Source: Xenorhabdus ehlersii (GTDB lineage Bacteria; Pseudomonadota; Gammaproteobacteria; Enterobacterales; Enterobacteriaceae). Taken from it: a stretch of DNA of 64,000 nucleotides. Positions 1 through 9,637 of the stretch are shown here, piece after piece. The position numbers were made by a program, and so were the translations under genes. Every line of letters begins with the position of its first letter. The first letter of the stretch is position 1. Location of the stretch: the NCBI RefSeq assembly GCF_003610465.1, contig NZ_RAQI01000004.1, forward strand, positions 186,001 through 250,000. The letters are read 5' to 3'. The notes beneath the pieces were generated by a model. It searched no databases. It had not been told where the DNA came from and worked only from the letters and a program-made list of their open reading frames with translations.

Positions 1-2347
1 CCGTGAGTACGGGGATAAACCAATAACCCGTAAATCCGGGACTTTTTAATATTCCTGTTCCCCGTGAGTACGGGGATAAACCAATAACCCGTAAATCCGG
101 GACTTTTTAATATTCCTGTTCCCCGTGAGTACGGGGATAAACCGCGCTACCCGGTGCAATCAATGATCCACAAAAACTGTTCCCCGTGAGTACGGGGATA
201 AACCGGAAATATGGAGTTTCATCGACAATACTAATACCCTGTTCCCCGTGAGTACGGGGATAAACCGAGCATAGAGTTAGCCGCAGGAAGTGGCTGCTGC
301 TGTTCCCCGTGAGTACGGGGATAAACCGACAGTAACCCTCGCCATTTCAGGCAGAATTTCCTGTTCCCCGTGAGTACGGGGATAAACCGCATAATTTTTC
401 ATATACAGATTTTCGCCCTGACTGTTCCCCGTGAGTACGGGGATAAACCGTTTTGCAATTGTGATTTACTGATGCCAATATCCTGTTCCCCGTGAGTACG
501 GGGATAAACCGCCTGCTCGTAGTTGCGCACGATGCCAACGGAACCTGTTCCCCGTGAGTACGGGGATAAACCGTCAATAACTATTTTCTAAAAATGTAAA
601 ATTATCTGTTCCCCGTGAGTACGGGGATAAACCGCTCTTCCCGATGGCTACCGTTGGCAATCTATCCCTGTTCCCCGTGAGTACGGGGATAAACCGCTAG
701 CTGTAATTGCAATTCATCATACGTAGGACTGTTCCCCGTGAGTACGGGGATAAACCGCAGATCGATGGCGAGCCGGGGCTGGAAATAGACTGTTCCCCGT
801 GAGTACGGGGATAAACCGAAATAAAATACCCATCAATACAGATTGTGAAACTGTTCCCCGTGAGTACGGGGATAAACCGCGATCAGTATTTTTCTAAAAT
901 GGATGTAGTACCTGTTCCCCGTGAGTACGGGGATAAACCGCGAATCCCCGCCTCCGCTTTTCTGCTTGACGTCTGTTCCCCGTGAGTACGGGGATAAACC
1001 GGTTGACCCTGTCCGGCGGATGTCATGAACAGTCTGTTCCCCGTGAGTACGGGGATAAACCGATAGCGATGGTGACTATGAAACATATGATATTCTGTTC
1101 CCCGTGAGTACGGGGATAAACCGATCTTTTTGAACTTCTTTAATGAAATCCAATGCCTGTTCCCCGTGAGTACGGGGATAAACCGTTGATAAAAAATCAC
1201 CAACCGAAAATAAAGATCTGTTCCCCGTGAGTACGGGGATAAACCGCTCGCACATTTATCATGTCAGCCTTAACTAATCTGTTCCCCGTGAGTACGGGGA
1301 TAAACCGAGACAAATATCTACAGTCCGATAATCATAGAACTGTTCCCCGTGAGTACGGGGATAAACCGAGACAAATATCTACAGTCCGATAATCATAGAA
1401 CTGTTCCCCGTGAGTACGGGGATAAACCGGAACTGACCGAACGTTATAATGTGCAATATATCTGTTCCCCGTGAGTACGGGGATAAACCGCCGGGGCGCG
1501 GCAAGCTGTCTGGCCTGCTCTGCCTGTTCCCCGTGAGTACGGGGATAAACCGGACATTGACACTAATTGGCTGATTGAGCATCACTGTTCCCCGTGAGTA
1601 TGGGGATAAACCGTTTTTCTACTGCTTCGCAAAGCTTGGCTATATCTGTTCCCCGTGAGTACGGGGATAAACCGGGTTATCCAGTGTTCAAACGTCAACA
1701 GGTGCTCTGTTCCCCGTGAGTACGGGGATAAACCGATGGCATCCTGGATTTTTTTGCGCATCGCTATCTGTTCCCCGTGAGTACGGGGATAAACCGCAAT
1801 AGTAGGAATAAATAACATTGCAAATAAACTGTTCCCCGTGAGTACGGGGATAAACCGAGTCTGTCCTGTCGAGGAAGCGGAATATCACCCTGTTCCCCGT
1901 GAGTACGGGGATAAACCGCCCGTAAACAACCTTTTCGTTTAGCTTTGCTGCTGTTCCCCGTGAGTACGGGGATAAACCTTATCGTTTTGAGGGTAAGCAG
2001 AAAATGCTATCCTGTTCCCCGTGAGTACGGGGATAAACCGAGGTCTCTATTGACGTGGATGTCGGTCTTCGTCCTGTTCCCCGTGAGTACGGGGATAAAC
2101 CGCAATTTAATCAAACGGGCATGGAGTTTATTTACTGTTCCCCGTGAGTACGGGGATAAACCGCGCTGCAATAATCTCAGAGTTCATTGAACGCCCTGTT
2201 CCCCGTGAGTACGGGGATAAACCGTGTAGTAACATCAATGCAGGATAGACAATCTACTGTTCCCCGTGAGTACGGGGATAAACCGCAATAGCGAGAGAGG
2301 TTCCCTTCTCTCATTTTACTGCTCCCCATACATACGGAAATAAATAT
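1..2347 (+). CRISPR. Type I-E CRISPR array, 38 near-perfect repeats plus a degenerate terminal repeat
   Basis: The repeat is 29 nt, beginning CTGTTCCCCG and ending GGGGATAAACCG, and recurs every 61 or 62 bp, giving 32-33 nt spacers. I count 39 repeat units: the first is cut by the window edge and the last (2319-2347) is degenerate. The repeat matches the type I-E (Cas3/Cascade) class, whose crRNA 5' handle ends ATAAACCG. This orientation and the decayed last repeat place the leader and the cas genes to the left, outside the window. Repeat variation is slight: one copy near 1587 has TATGGGG instead of TACGGGG, and three copies (first, second and the one near 1952) end in A or T instead of G. 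Two neighbouring spacer pairs are identical (see findings). Apparent proteins read through the array are artefacts of repeat translation. Confidence 0.98.
2319..2347 (+). repeat. Degenerate leader-distal CRISPR repeat
   Basis: Starting CTGCTCCCCATACATACGG, this keeps the spacing of the array but differs from the consensus at many positions. A decayed last repeat is the usual mark of the leader-distal end, so new spacers are added at the opposite, off-window end. Confidence 0.85.
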
Positions 2348-2883
2348 AGTGTTTATCATATCACTTTGTTGCAGATAGAGGTGTTTATAGCCTGTGGAGA
2401 ACTCAAGTCATGGAGGGCTTTTCAGTGTGATAGGAGCTTATGGTGATATATCAAACATCTTTTCTATTTAATCTTTGCAACTTATTGATAATCTGTATCG
2501 CTATAAAAATATCGTTGAGTCGTTGAGGTATAAGGGAATAGCGAGTTTCCAGCATGATGGGAGGGACATGTTATATCCTATTGAAAATAAGACAGATAAA
2601 AAATGGTTGAAATCGTCCTATAGTAAACTATTTCCATCCGGTAAAATCCGGAGCAAAATAGGGCACGTTGTTATCATTCATAAAATAGTAATAAAAAATG
2701 ACATATTGTCATTGTTTCAGCTTTCAATTTGGGCTTACTGCGTTTATGATGCGCGCTTCGTATTTTCAACCGGCGCCACTGGCTTTGAGCTTTAGCGGAG
2801 AAATGATGCCTCCTGCTAGCTAACACAGTCTTTTCCCGTGGCGGTTCTATCTGCATTATTCCAAGGGATAGATGATAGCATAA
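2348..2883. other. CRISPR trailer / potA upstream region, no convincing gene
   Basis: This is 536 bp of AT-rich sequence between the array and potA. The longest open frame (2475-2795, plus) has no recognisable motif, no good ribosome binding site and unusual composition, so I do not call it. The potA promoter must lie here, but I cannot single out boxes with confidence. Confidence 0.5.
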
Positions 2884-3999
2884 ATGACTGAGAACACCTC
2901 TCTGACACCACTCGTTGAATTGAAAGCCTTGAGTAAGGGCTTCGACGGTAAACAAGTTATTTCACAGCTCGATCTGACAATCAATGATGGCGAGTTCCTG
3001 ACCATTCTTGGGCCATCCGGTTGTGGCAAAACCACAGTACTCCGCCTGATTGCCGGGCTGGAAGATGCAAACAGCGGCAAAATTTTACTGGAAGGGCAGG
3101 ATATTACTGATATTCCCGCCGAGCACCGTCACGTTAATACGGTTTTCCAAAGTTATGCCCTGTTCCCCCACATGACCGTATTTGAAAATGTCGCTTTTGG
3201 ACTTCGGATGCAGAAAACACCGGAAATAGAGATTGCTCCGCGTGTTGAGGAAGCACTGCGCATGGTTCAGCTTGAAGAGTTTGCCCAGCGTAAACCTGTC
3301 CAGCTTTCCGGCGGTCAACAGCAACGTGTGGCGATTGCCCGTGCGGTTGTCAATAAACCGAAAGTCTTGCTGCTGGATGAATCACTATCCGCGCTAGATT
3401 ACAAGTTGCGCAAGCAGATGCAAAATGAGCTAAAGGCGCTCCAGCGTAAGCTCGGCATTACCTTTATCTTCGTGACCCACGATCAGGAAGAGGCACTGGT
3501 CATGTCAGACCGTATCGTGGTTATGCGTAACGGACGTATTGAACAGGATGGCTCTCCGCGTGAGATTTACGAAGAGCCGAAAAACCTGTTTGTTGCCCGC
3601 TTTATCGGCGAAATCAATATCTTTGATGCTGAAGTACTGCATCGTATTGATGATCAACGGATACGCGCCAATGTTGAAGGCCACGAGTGTGATATTTTCA
3701 CTTCGCTGCCAGTGACAGTTGGGCAAACGTTGAAAGTATTGCTGCGCCCGGAAGACCTGCGCGTGGAAGAGATCAACAACGGTGAGCAGGTATCGGGACT
3801 GATTGGTTATGTTCGTGAGCGTAACTACAAAGGGATGACGCTGGATTCCGTGGTCGAAATGGAAAATGGCAAGATGGTCATGGTGAGCGAATTCTTCAAC
3901 GAAGATGATCCTGATGTTGACCATTCCCTGAACCAGAAGATTGCCGTTACTTGGGTAGAAAGCTGGGAGGTTGTGCTGGTCGATGAAGAAGACGCGTAA
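2884..3999 (+). CDS. potA: Spermidine/putrescine ABC transporter ATP-binding protein PotA
   Basis: PotA is the cytoplasmic ATPase of the PotABCD importer, which takes up spermidine preferentially and also putrescine. The 371-residue protein is close to the E. coli length. It shows the Walker A motif GPSGCGKTT (residues 43-51), the signature [10 protein letters not shown] (141-150), Walker B VLLLDE (161-166) and the H-loop histidine at about 199. The C-terminal TOBE/regulatory part, including [12 protein letters not shown] and the closing NEDDPD segment, is PotA-like throughout. It is first in an operon with potB and potC; potB starts 17 nt before the potA stop, implying translational coupling. 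Confidence 0.97.
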   Translation: MTENTSLTPLVELKALSKGFDGKQVISQLDLTINDGEFLTILGPSGCGKTTVLRLIAGLEDANSGKILLEGQDITDIPAEHRHVNTVFQSYALFPHMTVFENVAFGLRMQKTPEIEIAPRVEEALRMVQLEEFAQRKPVQLSGGQQQRVAIARAVVNKPKVLLLDESLSALDYKLRKQMQNELKALQRKLGITFIFVTHDQEEALVMSDRIVVMRNGRIEQDGSPREIYEEPKNLFVARFIGEINIFDAEVLHRIDDQRIRANVEGHECDIFTSLPVTVGQTLKVLLRPEDLRVEEINNGEQVSGLIGYVRERNYKGMTLDSVVEMENGKMVMVSEFFNEDDPDVDHSLNQKIAVTWVESWEVVLVDEEDA

Positions 4000-4843
4000 A
4001 CTATTCCAGAATATCGTCATTACGGGTATCGTATCCTGGCTGATGCTGTTCGTCTTTTTGCCGAACCTGATGATCATCGGAACCAGCTTCCTGACCCGTG
4101 ATGATGCCAATTTAGTGCAGATGGTATTCTCGCTGGATAACTATAGCCGCTTGTTCGATCCGCTGTATGCCGAGGTGCTGCTGCATTCACTGAATATGGC
4201 AATTATAGCGACGTTGTGCTGTCTGGTGATTGGCTATCCGTTCGCTTTTTTTCTGGCCCGTATGCCGGAGAAACTGCGTCCCCTGATGCTATTCCTGTTG
4301 ATCGTGCCGTTCTGGACGAACTCGTTAATCCGTATTTATGGTTTAAAGATGTTCCTCAGCACCCGCGGGTATTTGAATGATTTTCTGATGTGGATGGGGC
4401 TTATCGATAAACCCTTTCGCATCATGTATACCCCCGAAGCGGTTGTGTTGGGTCTGGTTTACATCTTGCTGCCGTTTATGGTGATGCCACTCTATTCCAG
4501 CATTGAGAAGCTGGATAAATCCTGTCTGGAAGCGGCACGCGATTTAGGGGCGGGGAAATTGCAGACCTTTATCCGCATCATTGTGCCATTGACCATGCCG
4601 GGCATTATCGCCGGTTGTTTGCTGGTATTGCTGCCAGCGATGGGGCTATTCTACGTGGCTGACTTGATGGGCGGGGCGAAGAATCTGCTGATCGGGAACG
4701 TGATTAAGAGCCAATTCCTCAATATCCGTGACTGGCCGTTTGGCGCGGCGACCAGCATCTGTTTGACGTTGGTAATGGGATTGATGTTATTGGTTTATTA
4801 TCGTGCGGCCAAGCTGCTGAACAAGAAGGTGGAACTGGAATGA
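3983..4843 (+). CDS. potB: Spermidine/putrescine ABC transporter permease PotB
   Basis: PotB is an inner-membrane permease that forms the translocation channel with PotC. The protein is about 286 residues with six hydrophobic segments. The EAA loop, which docks with PotA, reads [17 protein letters not shown] in the second half. I chose the ATG at 3983, inside potA, because GGGAGG lies just upstream and the resulting N-terminus ([10 protein letters not shown]) aligns with the family; a TTG at 3971 would add only four residues. The gene overlaps potA by 17 nt and potC by 4 nt. Confidence 0.96.
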   Translation: MKKTRKLFQNIVITGIVSWLMLFVFLPNLMIIGTSFLTRDDANLVQMVFSLDNYSRLFDPLYAEVLLHSLNMAIIATLCCLVIGYPFAFFLARMPEKLRPLMLFLLIVPFWTNSLIRIYGLKMFLSTRGYLNDFLMWMGLIDKPFRIMYTPEAVVLGLVYILLPFMVMPLYSSIEKLDKSCLEAARDLGAGKLQTFIRIIVPLTMPGIIAGCLLVLLPAMGLFYVADLMGGAKNLLIGNVIKSQFLNIRDWPFGAATSICLTLVMGLMLLVYYRAAKLLNKKVELE

Positions 4844-5619
4844 TCGGACGCCTGTTGCGCGGTGGCTTCATGACCATCGTTTATGCTTACCTGTATATCC
4901 CGATTATTATCCTGTTGGTAAGCTCGTTTAACCAATCACGTTTCGGCATTCGCTGGCAGGGTTTTACCACTGAATGGTATAGTTTGCTGTTCGCCAATGA
5001 CAGCCTGCTTCAAGCGGCAGGCCATTCCCTGACGATGGCGGTAACTTCCGCCACGTTTGCCACTTTGATTGGTTCCCTGACTGCGGTCGCCTTGTATCGT
5101 TACTCATTCCGTGGCAAAAAGTTTGTTGGTGGTATGCTGTTTGTCGTGATGATGTCGCCGGATATCGTGATGGCGATTTCACTGCTGGTACTGTTTATGC
5201 TGCTCGGCGTTTCACTGGGATTCTGGTCATTGCTGTTTTCGCATATCACCTTCTGCTTGCCGTTTGTGGTGATAACGGTTTACTCCCGTCTGAAAGATTT
5301 CGATGTCAAAATGCTGGAAGCGGCACGTGATTTGGGCGCGGGCGAATTGACTATCCTGCGAAAAATCATTCTGCCGCTGGCGATGCCGGCGGTTATGGCA
5401 GGTTGGTTACTGAGCTTTACCTTATCGATGGATGATGTGGTTGTTTCCTCATTCGTGACAGGGCCAAGCTACGAGATTTTGCCACTTAAGATCTATTCCA
5501 TGGTAAAAGTGGGAATTTCGCCGGAAGTGAACGCATTAGCAACGATTTTGTTACTTATGTCGTTGGTTTTGGTGCTGATTAGCCAATTTGTGATGCGTGA
5601 TCGCATAGGGAAGTCTTAA
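4840..5619 (+). CDS. potC: Spermidine/putrescine ABC transporter permease PotC
   Basis: PotC is the second permease subunit of the polyamine importer, 259 residues with about six membrane segments. The N-terminus ([10 protein letters not shown]) and the EAA loop ([17 protein letters not shown]) are typical. The ATG overlaps the potB stop as ATGA, so the pair is translationally coupled. A terminator hairpin follows immediately, separating potABC from potD. The C-terminus ends a few residues earlier than the E. coli protein. Confidence 0.96.
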   Translation: MIGRLLRGGFMTIVYAYLYIPIIILLVSSFNQSRFGIRWQGFTTEWYSLLFANDSLLQAAGHSLTMAVTSATFATLIGSLTAVALYRYSFRGKKFVGGMLFVVMMSPDIVMAISLLVLFMLLGVSLGFWSLLFSHITFCLPFVVITVYSRLKDFDVKMLEAARDLGAGELTILRKIILPLAMPAVMAGWLLSFTLSMDDVVVSSFVTGPSYEILPLKIYSMVKVGISPEVNALATILLLMSLVLVLISQFVMRDRIGKS

Positions 5620-5629
5620 TCTTCTTTTC

Positions 5630-5661
5630 AGCGTGGTTGTGGGTTGGCCACGCTTTTATTT
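5630..5661 (+). terminator. Rho-independent terminator after potC
   Basis: The stem AGCGTGG/CCACGCT (5630-5636 with 5648-5654) encloses an 11-nt loop and runs into a T-rich tract. It lies 11 nt after the potC stop and would end or attenuate potABC transcription before potD. Confidence 0.75.
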
Positions 5662-5705
5662 CAGAATTTCTTTCATATACACCGATTCAGCAAGAAATAA
5701 GTCGC

Positions 5706-5734
5706 TTTACCCCATTAAATGTCACTTTTATAAT
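5706..5734 (+). promoter_or_regulatory. Candidate sigma-70 promoter for potD
   Basis: A TTTACC -35 (5706-5711) and a perfect TATAAT -10 (5729-5734) are separated by 17 nt. A second TATAAT lies at 5773-5778, and an inverted repeat GGTTC/GAACC (5754-5768) sits between them, a possible regulator site or leader hairpin. Together with the preceding terminator this suggests potD is expressed on its own. Confidence 0.5.
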
Positions 5735-5810
5735 AGCCCCCTTTTCGGGGATAGGTTCACGCCGAACCTATATATAATACTAACGCACCAACTGCGAGGG
5801 GAAACACGAC

Positions 5811-6875
5811 ATGAAAAACAACATGAAAAAGTGGTTCTGTCTGTTAGCCGCTGGGATGATGGCATTAAGCATTGGTTCGGTGAATGCCGCTGCCGCTGAT
5901 GATGGCAAAACGCTGTATTTCTACAACTGGACTGAATACGTTCCGCCTGGTTTGCTCAACCAGTTCACCAAAGAGACTGGAATTAGGGTGATTTATTCCA
6001 CCTATGAATCCAATGAGAGCATGTACACCAAGCTGAAAACCTATAAAGACGGCGCTTATGATTTAGTGGTTCCATCCACTTACTTTGTCTCAAAGATGAG
6101 TAAAGAAGGGATGTTGCAAAAAATCGATACCAGTAAATTGAGCAACTTCCATAACCTTGATCCTAACCTGCTCCATAAGTCTTTTGACCCGAATAACGAT
6201 TACTCTATCCCTTATATTTGGGGCGCAACGGCGATTGGCGTCAACGGCGATAATATTGATCCCAAATCTCTCTCTTCGTGGGCTGATCTTTGGAAACCAG
6301 AATACAAAAACAGTTTAGTACTGACTGACGATGCGCGTGAAGTCTTCCAGATGGCGTTGCTGAAATTGGGATATTCCGGCAATACCTCTGATCCGAAAGA
6401 GATTGAGGCTGCTTATCAGGAACTGAGAAAACTGATGCCAAATGTACTGGCATTTAACTCTGACAATCCTGCCAATCCATTTATGGAAGGCGAAGCGGAT
6501 ATCGGTATGATGTGGAACGGCTCTGCTTATGTTGCGCGTCAGGCTGGTACACCGGTTGAGATTATTTGGCCGAAAGAGGGTGGGATTTTCTGGATGGACA
6601 GTTTGGCTATTCCTGCGAATGCTAAAAATGTCGATGGCGCGATGAAATTGATCAATTTCTTGTTACGTCCAGAAATTGCGGCGCAGGTTGCTAAGAAAAT
6701 TGGCTACCCGACTCCGAACCTGGAAGCGAAAAAATTACTACCGAAATCCATGACAGAAGATAAGTCTTTGTATCCAGATGCTGCCGTGATCAAAAAAGGC
6801 GAATGGCAGAGTGATGTTGGCAATGCCAATATTCTGTACGAAGAGTACTTCCAAAAATTGAAAGCAGGTCAATGA
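5811..6875 (+). CDS. potD: Spermidine/putrescine periplasmic binding protein PotD
   Basis: PotD is the periplasmic polyamine receptor that delivers substrate to PotBC. The 354-residue protein starts with a signal peptide (lysine-rich start, hydrophobic core, cleavage near VNAAAA at about 26). The mature part carries family motifs such as LYFYNWTEYVPPGLL, YDLVVPSTY, WGATAIGVNGD and GGIFWMDSLAIPANA, which include the polyamine-binding aspartate and aromatic residues. GAGGGG nine nucleotides upstream supports this start. It is about 190 bp from potC, with its own candidate promoter, and is followed by a strong terminator. Confidence 0.97.
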   Translation: MKNNMKKWFCLLAAGMMALSIGSVNAAAADDGKTLYFYNWTEYVPPGLLNQFTKETGIRVIYSTYESNESMYTKLKTYKDGAYDLVVPSTYFVSKMSKEGMLQKIDTSKLSNFHNLDPNLLHKSFDPNNDYSIPYIWGATAIGVNGDNIDPKSLSSWADLWKPEYKNSLVLTDDAREVFQMALLKLGYSGNTSDPKEIEAAYQELRKLMPNVLAFNSDNPANPFMEGEADIGMMWNGSAYVARQAGTPVEIIWPKEGGIFWMDSLAIPANAKNVDGAMKLINFLLRPEIAAQVAKKIGYPTPNLEAKKLLPKSMTEDKSLYPDAAVIKKGEWQSDVGNANILYEEYFQKLKAGQ

Positions 6876-6898
6876 CCTAAAATCAGTTTGAATTACGA

Positions 6899-6920
6899 GG
6901 GAGCTTTGGCTCCCCTTTTT
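6899..6920 (+). terminator. Rho-independent terminator after potD
   Basis: The stem GGGAGC/GCTCCC (6899-6904 with 6909-6914) has a TTTG loop and is followed by CTTTTT. It closes the pot locus just before the convergent HNH gene. Confidence 0.85.
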
Positions 6921-6934
6921 AATATGCTTGAAAG

Positions 6935-7807
6935 CTATTCTTTAAAGACTTGGTTGCGATGCCAGGCGATGAAACTTTCCAATGGATAATAGTCTTTATT
7001 CTGGGGACGCAATATTGGCTGTTTTGCAAAATTCCAGAAAAGTTGCTTCACTATCGTGCCACCATTGACACTTTCTGAAACCAGTAACTTCATATTATCG
7101 TCAATACTGATTGATCCCATATCGAATGCAGAATGGTGCAGAGAGCAAAGGGCAAGCCCGTTGTTTACCGTACAGGGGCCGCCGTATTGTTTCCATTTGA
7201 TATGTGCGGCTTCCAGGCCAACGGGGGTACTGTCATGTCGCAGATTGTAACCACATATTGCGCATTGGTAGTTATAGGCGCGCAGTATCTGCTGGCGAAA
7301 ATGGGGATCACGCATTTTGCGGATATCGTTTAAAGAGAAATCCAATTGGTTGGCGAGCAGCTCTTGTATGCTGTCAGGGAAATGTTCACTCAGGATTTGT
7401 TGTGCCAATTTATTGATGGTAGCGGGTTTTTTGCGTAATAACTGGTAGCTTTGTGGGTCGAAACCTCCTTTGACGCCAAATTCAATGAGTTCACGTTTTG
7501 GCGGCTCCTTGCTACCTTTTTGTGGCGTACAGAGTTCGGTATTTTGCAATTCCCAAAACCCGTCGCCACGTAAGCGCCAGAAGGGTAAAGAGGGATAGTG
7601 GGTTTTGCGTCTTGGGCCAAAGTTATTGAGTAGCTCCAGTAGTGGCTGGTGGATCTCCTCCCCATAATCAAACAGTCGTTCATGACCTTTCTGATATTGC
7701 GAGAGTACATACAGTAGCAATAACGGCTTATGTGGCGCACGTTGATCACCTTTGCGCCATACAGAAAGGTTTGAAATTGCGACTTGGAGTTCTTTGATTG
7801 CAGGCAT
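6935..7807 (-). CDS. HNH endonuclease with N-terminal sulfur-binding domain (phosphorothioate-dependent restriction type)
   Basis: This 290-residue protein resembles type IV restriction enzymes that bind phosphorothioate-modified DNA and cut near it. The N-terminal part contains RAPHKPLLLL (residues 23-32), the conserved segment of the sulfur-binding domain in ScoMcrA/SprMcrA-like enzymes. The C-terminal half holds an HNH nuclease: CAIC (182-185), an AAH histidine (202), an asparagine at 215-216 and a LCSLHH tail (220-225). The assignment to phosphorothioated DNA is from family knowledge and not shown by this sequence alone. No dnd modification genes are in the window, so it would act as a stand-alone barrier to modified incoming DNA. 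It converges on potD. Confidence 0.85.
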   Translation of the reverse strand: MPAIKELQVAISNLSVWRKGDQRAPHKPLLLLYVLSQYQKGHERLFDYGEEIHQPLLELLNNFGPRRKTHYPSLPFWRLRGDGFWELQNTELCTPQKGSKEPPKRELIEFGVKGGFDPQSYQLLRKKPATINKLAQQILSEHFPDSIQELLANQLDFSLNDIRKMRDPHFRQQILRAYNYQCAICGYNLRHDSTPVGLEAAHIKWKQYGGPCTVNNGLALCSLHHSAFDMGSISIDDNMKLLVSESVNGGTIVKQLFWNFAKQPILRPQNKDYYPLESFIAWHRNQVFKE

Positions 7808-8638
7808 GTAAGTTGTTTGATTAATGGTAACGGTATTGCGATCATGCTCGCAAAAGTGGTGAGAGGCAAGATGTTGGTTTGGAAGAAATTTGGGGTGGGT
7901 TATATGAAGATCCGCTGAAAATGGTGTGTAGACAGTAAAAACATATTGCTATATATCTTTTAGTTAGAGTTGATATGGGGATTATTTATCGTTCCATTGA
8001 TTGATATCAGACTGGGAGATTAAGCTTTTTAATATAACCTTCTTCAACGGCTTGTTTTGACCAACAAGTGATCTGAGATTTATATAATTTATTTACTTCA
8101 ATTAGCAGAATTATTCTTCTGAATAAATACTTCTTACTCAGAAGAATAAACTCAGTATTTTTACTTTTAAAAGATATATATGTTGTAAATTTAATGTTTT
8201 ACTTTTATTTAAAAAATAATAAAAACATTGGACTAATGCTTGTTCAGAATTTTAGGGTGACTATATTTATTTAATTAATCAATGAAACAAAATCTGGAAA
8301 TGATTATTTCCCATTAATTAAATCAAGTTAGTTTATTTGTAAATTAATATTGACCTTTATTTTACATATAGACAACAAACGCCATGATTAAATTTCATAA
8401 TATGTTTTCTGCATTAAAAAAATTTTATGATATTGAAATGATGAACTGAGAAAATTTTTTATTTTTCATATAACTGCATTGAATATTTCAAATTAATAAT
8501 ATGATGTATCATAAATATATACTTCCTGTTTAATCGGCTATCTGATAAATATTCATTTATTCTCACCCTACTCAGAATTCACTTCATATTCTGGCAGCAA
8601 ATTTAAACAAAAAATTAACACTTGGAAGTTATAAAAAA
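7808..8638. other. Long AT-rich intergenic region upstream of the ketosynthase operon
   Basis: This region holds 831 bp without a credible gene, strikingly AT-rich. It contains a perfect 12-bp inverted repeat, TTATTCTTCTGA/TCAGAAGAATAA (8111-8122 and 8138-8149), followed by a T-rich stretch. The repeat could be a terminator or an operator. The promoter of the 8639-12720 operon must lie here. High AT content is what H-NS-silenced, horizontally acquired operons often show. Confidence 0.6.
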
Positions 8639-9637
8639 ATGAAAAATATAAATGAATTGATCCCATTAAAGATCATTGCGTCTGGTATTGCCTTACCAGA
8701 AAACAAAGTGTATTCATCCGATTTAGATTTAAAGTTCAATAAACCGAAGGGGTTTGTCGAAAAACATTCTGGAATAGAGTATCGTTATCATTCGGATTAT
8801 GACGTCCCCCCAGCTAAATTAGCCACAAATGCATTGCATAATACGTTAGAAACACATCAAATCTCGCCAGATTCAATTGATCTGCTGATTTCAGCTTCTG
8901 CTATCCCGATTCAAGCCTTACCTTATTCCGCAGCACATATTTTAAAAGCGAGCCGTTTAAAAGCCGGAACTGCCTGTTTTGATATTAATTCAAGTTGTGT
9001 CAGTTTTATTTCTGCCCTGGATGTTGCGAGTGGATTGTTAGCAACCCGACAGTATCGGCGAATTGCCATTGTCTCCTCAGAGATGGCTTCCCGTGGCATT
9101 GACTGGTCACATCAAGAATCATCACTGATTTTTGGTGATGGGGCGGCTTGTGTGATCGTTGAAAGAGGGAATGGGAAAAGCGGGATTGTTACCTACAAAC
9201 ATGAAACCTATCCAGAAGGTCTCGAATTATGTGAGATTCGGGCCGGCGGAACCCGCAAGAATCTGCGTGCAGGCATGGAAGATAGCGATTTTCTGTTCCA
9301 GATGCAGGGTAAGCCACTGTTTAAACTGACTGCCTCATTGATTGAAGAATTTACAGCGCGTGTATTGGATGATGCCAATCTTGCAATGTCCGATATCGAT
9401 ACCGTGATACCTCATCAGGCAAGTCATTTGGGATTGAAACATATTCTCAAACGCTTGAATATCAAGGATGAGAGATTTGTGAATATCTATCGTTATCGTG
9501 GTAATCAGGTCGCGGCATCCATTCCAAGCGCGCTGCATGAAGCCATTATGACAGATCGCTATTATGGTCGTGATTATGTGATGTTACTTGGTACAGCGGC
9601 TGGGCTTTCATTAAGTGAGATGATTCTAAGACCATGA
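8639..9637 (+). CDS. Ketosynthase III (FabH/OleA-like) family condensing enzyme
   Basis: This 332-residue thiolase-fold enzyme belongs to the KAS III superfamily, which condenses an acyl thioester by decarboxylative or non-decarboxylative Claisen chemistry. The catalytic triad is visible: Cys120 in INSSCVSF, His259 in IPHQAS and Asn289 in RGNQVAASIP; the GDGAA motif (166-170) is also typical. It is not the housekeeping fabH, whose gene sits in the fatty-acid cluster and has different flanking motifs. It is first in a four-gene operon with 4-8 nt overlaps. By analogy with OleA it might join two acyl chains, but starter and extender are unknown. Context marks it as secondary or lipid-like metabolism. 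Confidence 0.85.
   Translation: MKNINELIPLKIIASGIALPENKVYSSDLDLKFNKPKGFVEKHSGIEYRYHSDYDVPPAKLATNALHNTLETHQISPDSIDLLISASAIPIQALPYSAAHILKASRLKAGTACFDINSSCVSFISALDVASGLLATRQYRRIAIVSSEMASRGIDWSHQESSLIFGDGAACVIVERGNGKSGIVTYKHETYPEGLELCEIRAGGTRKNLRAGMEDSDFLFQMQGKPLFKLTASLIEEFTARVLDDANLAMSDIDTVIPHQASHLGLKHILKRLNIKDERFVNIYRYRGNQVAASIPSALHEAIMTDRYYGRDYVMLLGTAAGLSLSEMILRP

Noticed and set aside
347..2190. Several open frames of 60-106 codons on both strands within the CRISPR array
   Set aside because: They consist of repeated VYPRTHGEQ / RFIPVLTGN / LSPYSRGT words, which are translations of the repeat in different frames, not proteins.
2475..2795. 106-codon plus-strand frame between the array and potA
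   Set aside because: No recognisable motif, no ribosome binding site and odd composition; the region reads as non-coding.
3971..3982. Upstream TTG start for potB
   Set aside because: The ATG four codons later fits the family N-terminus and the Shine-Dalgarno spacing better.
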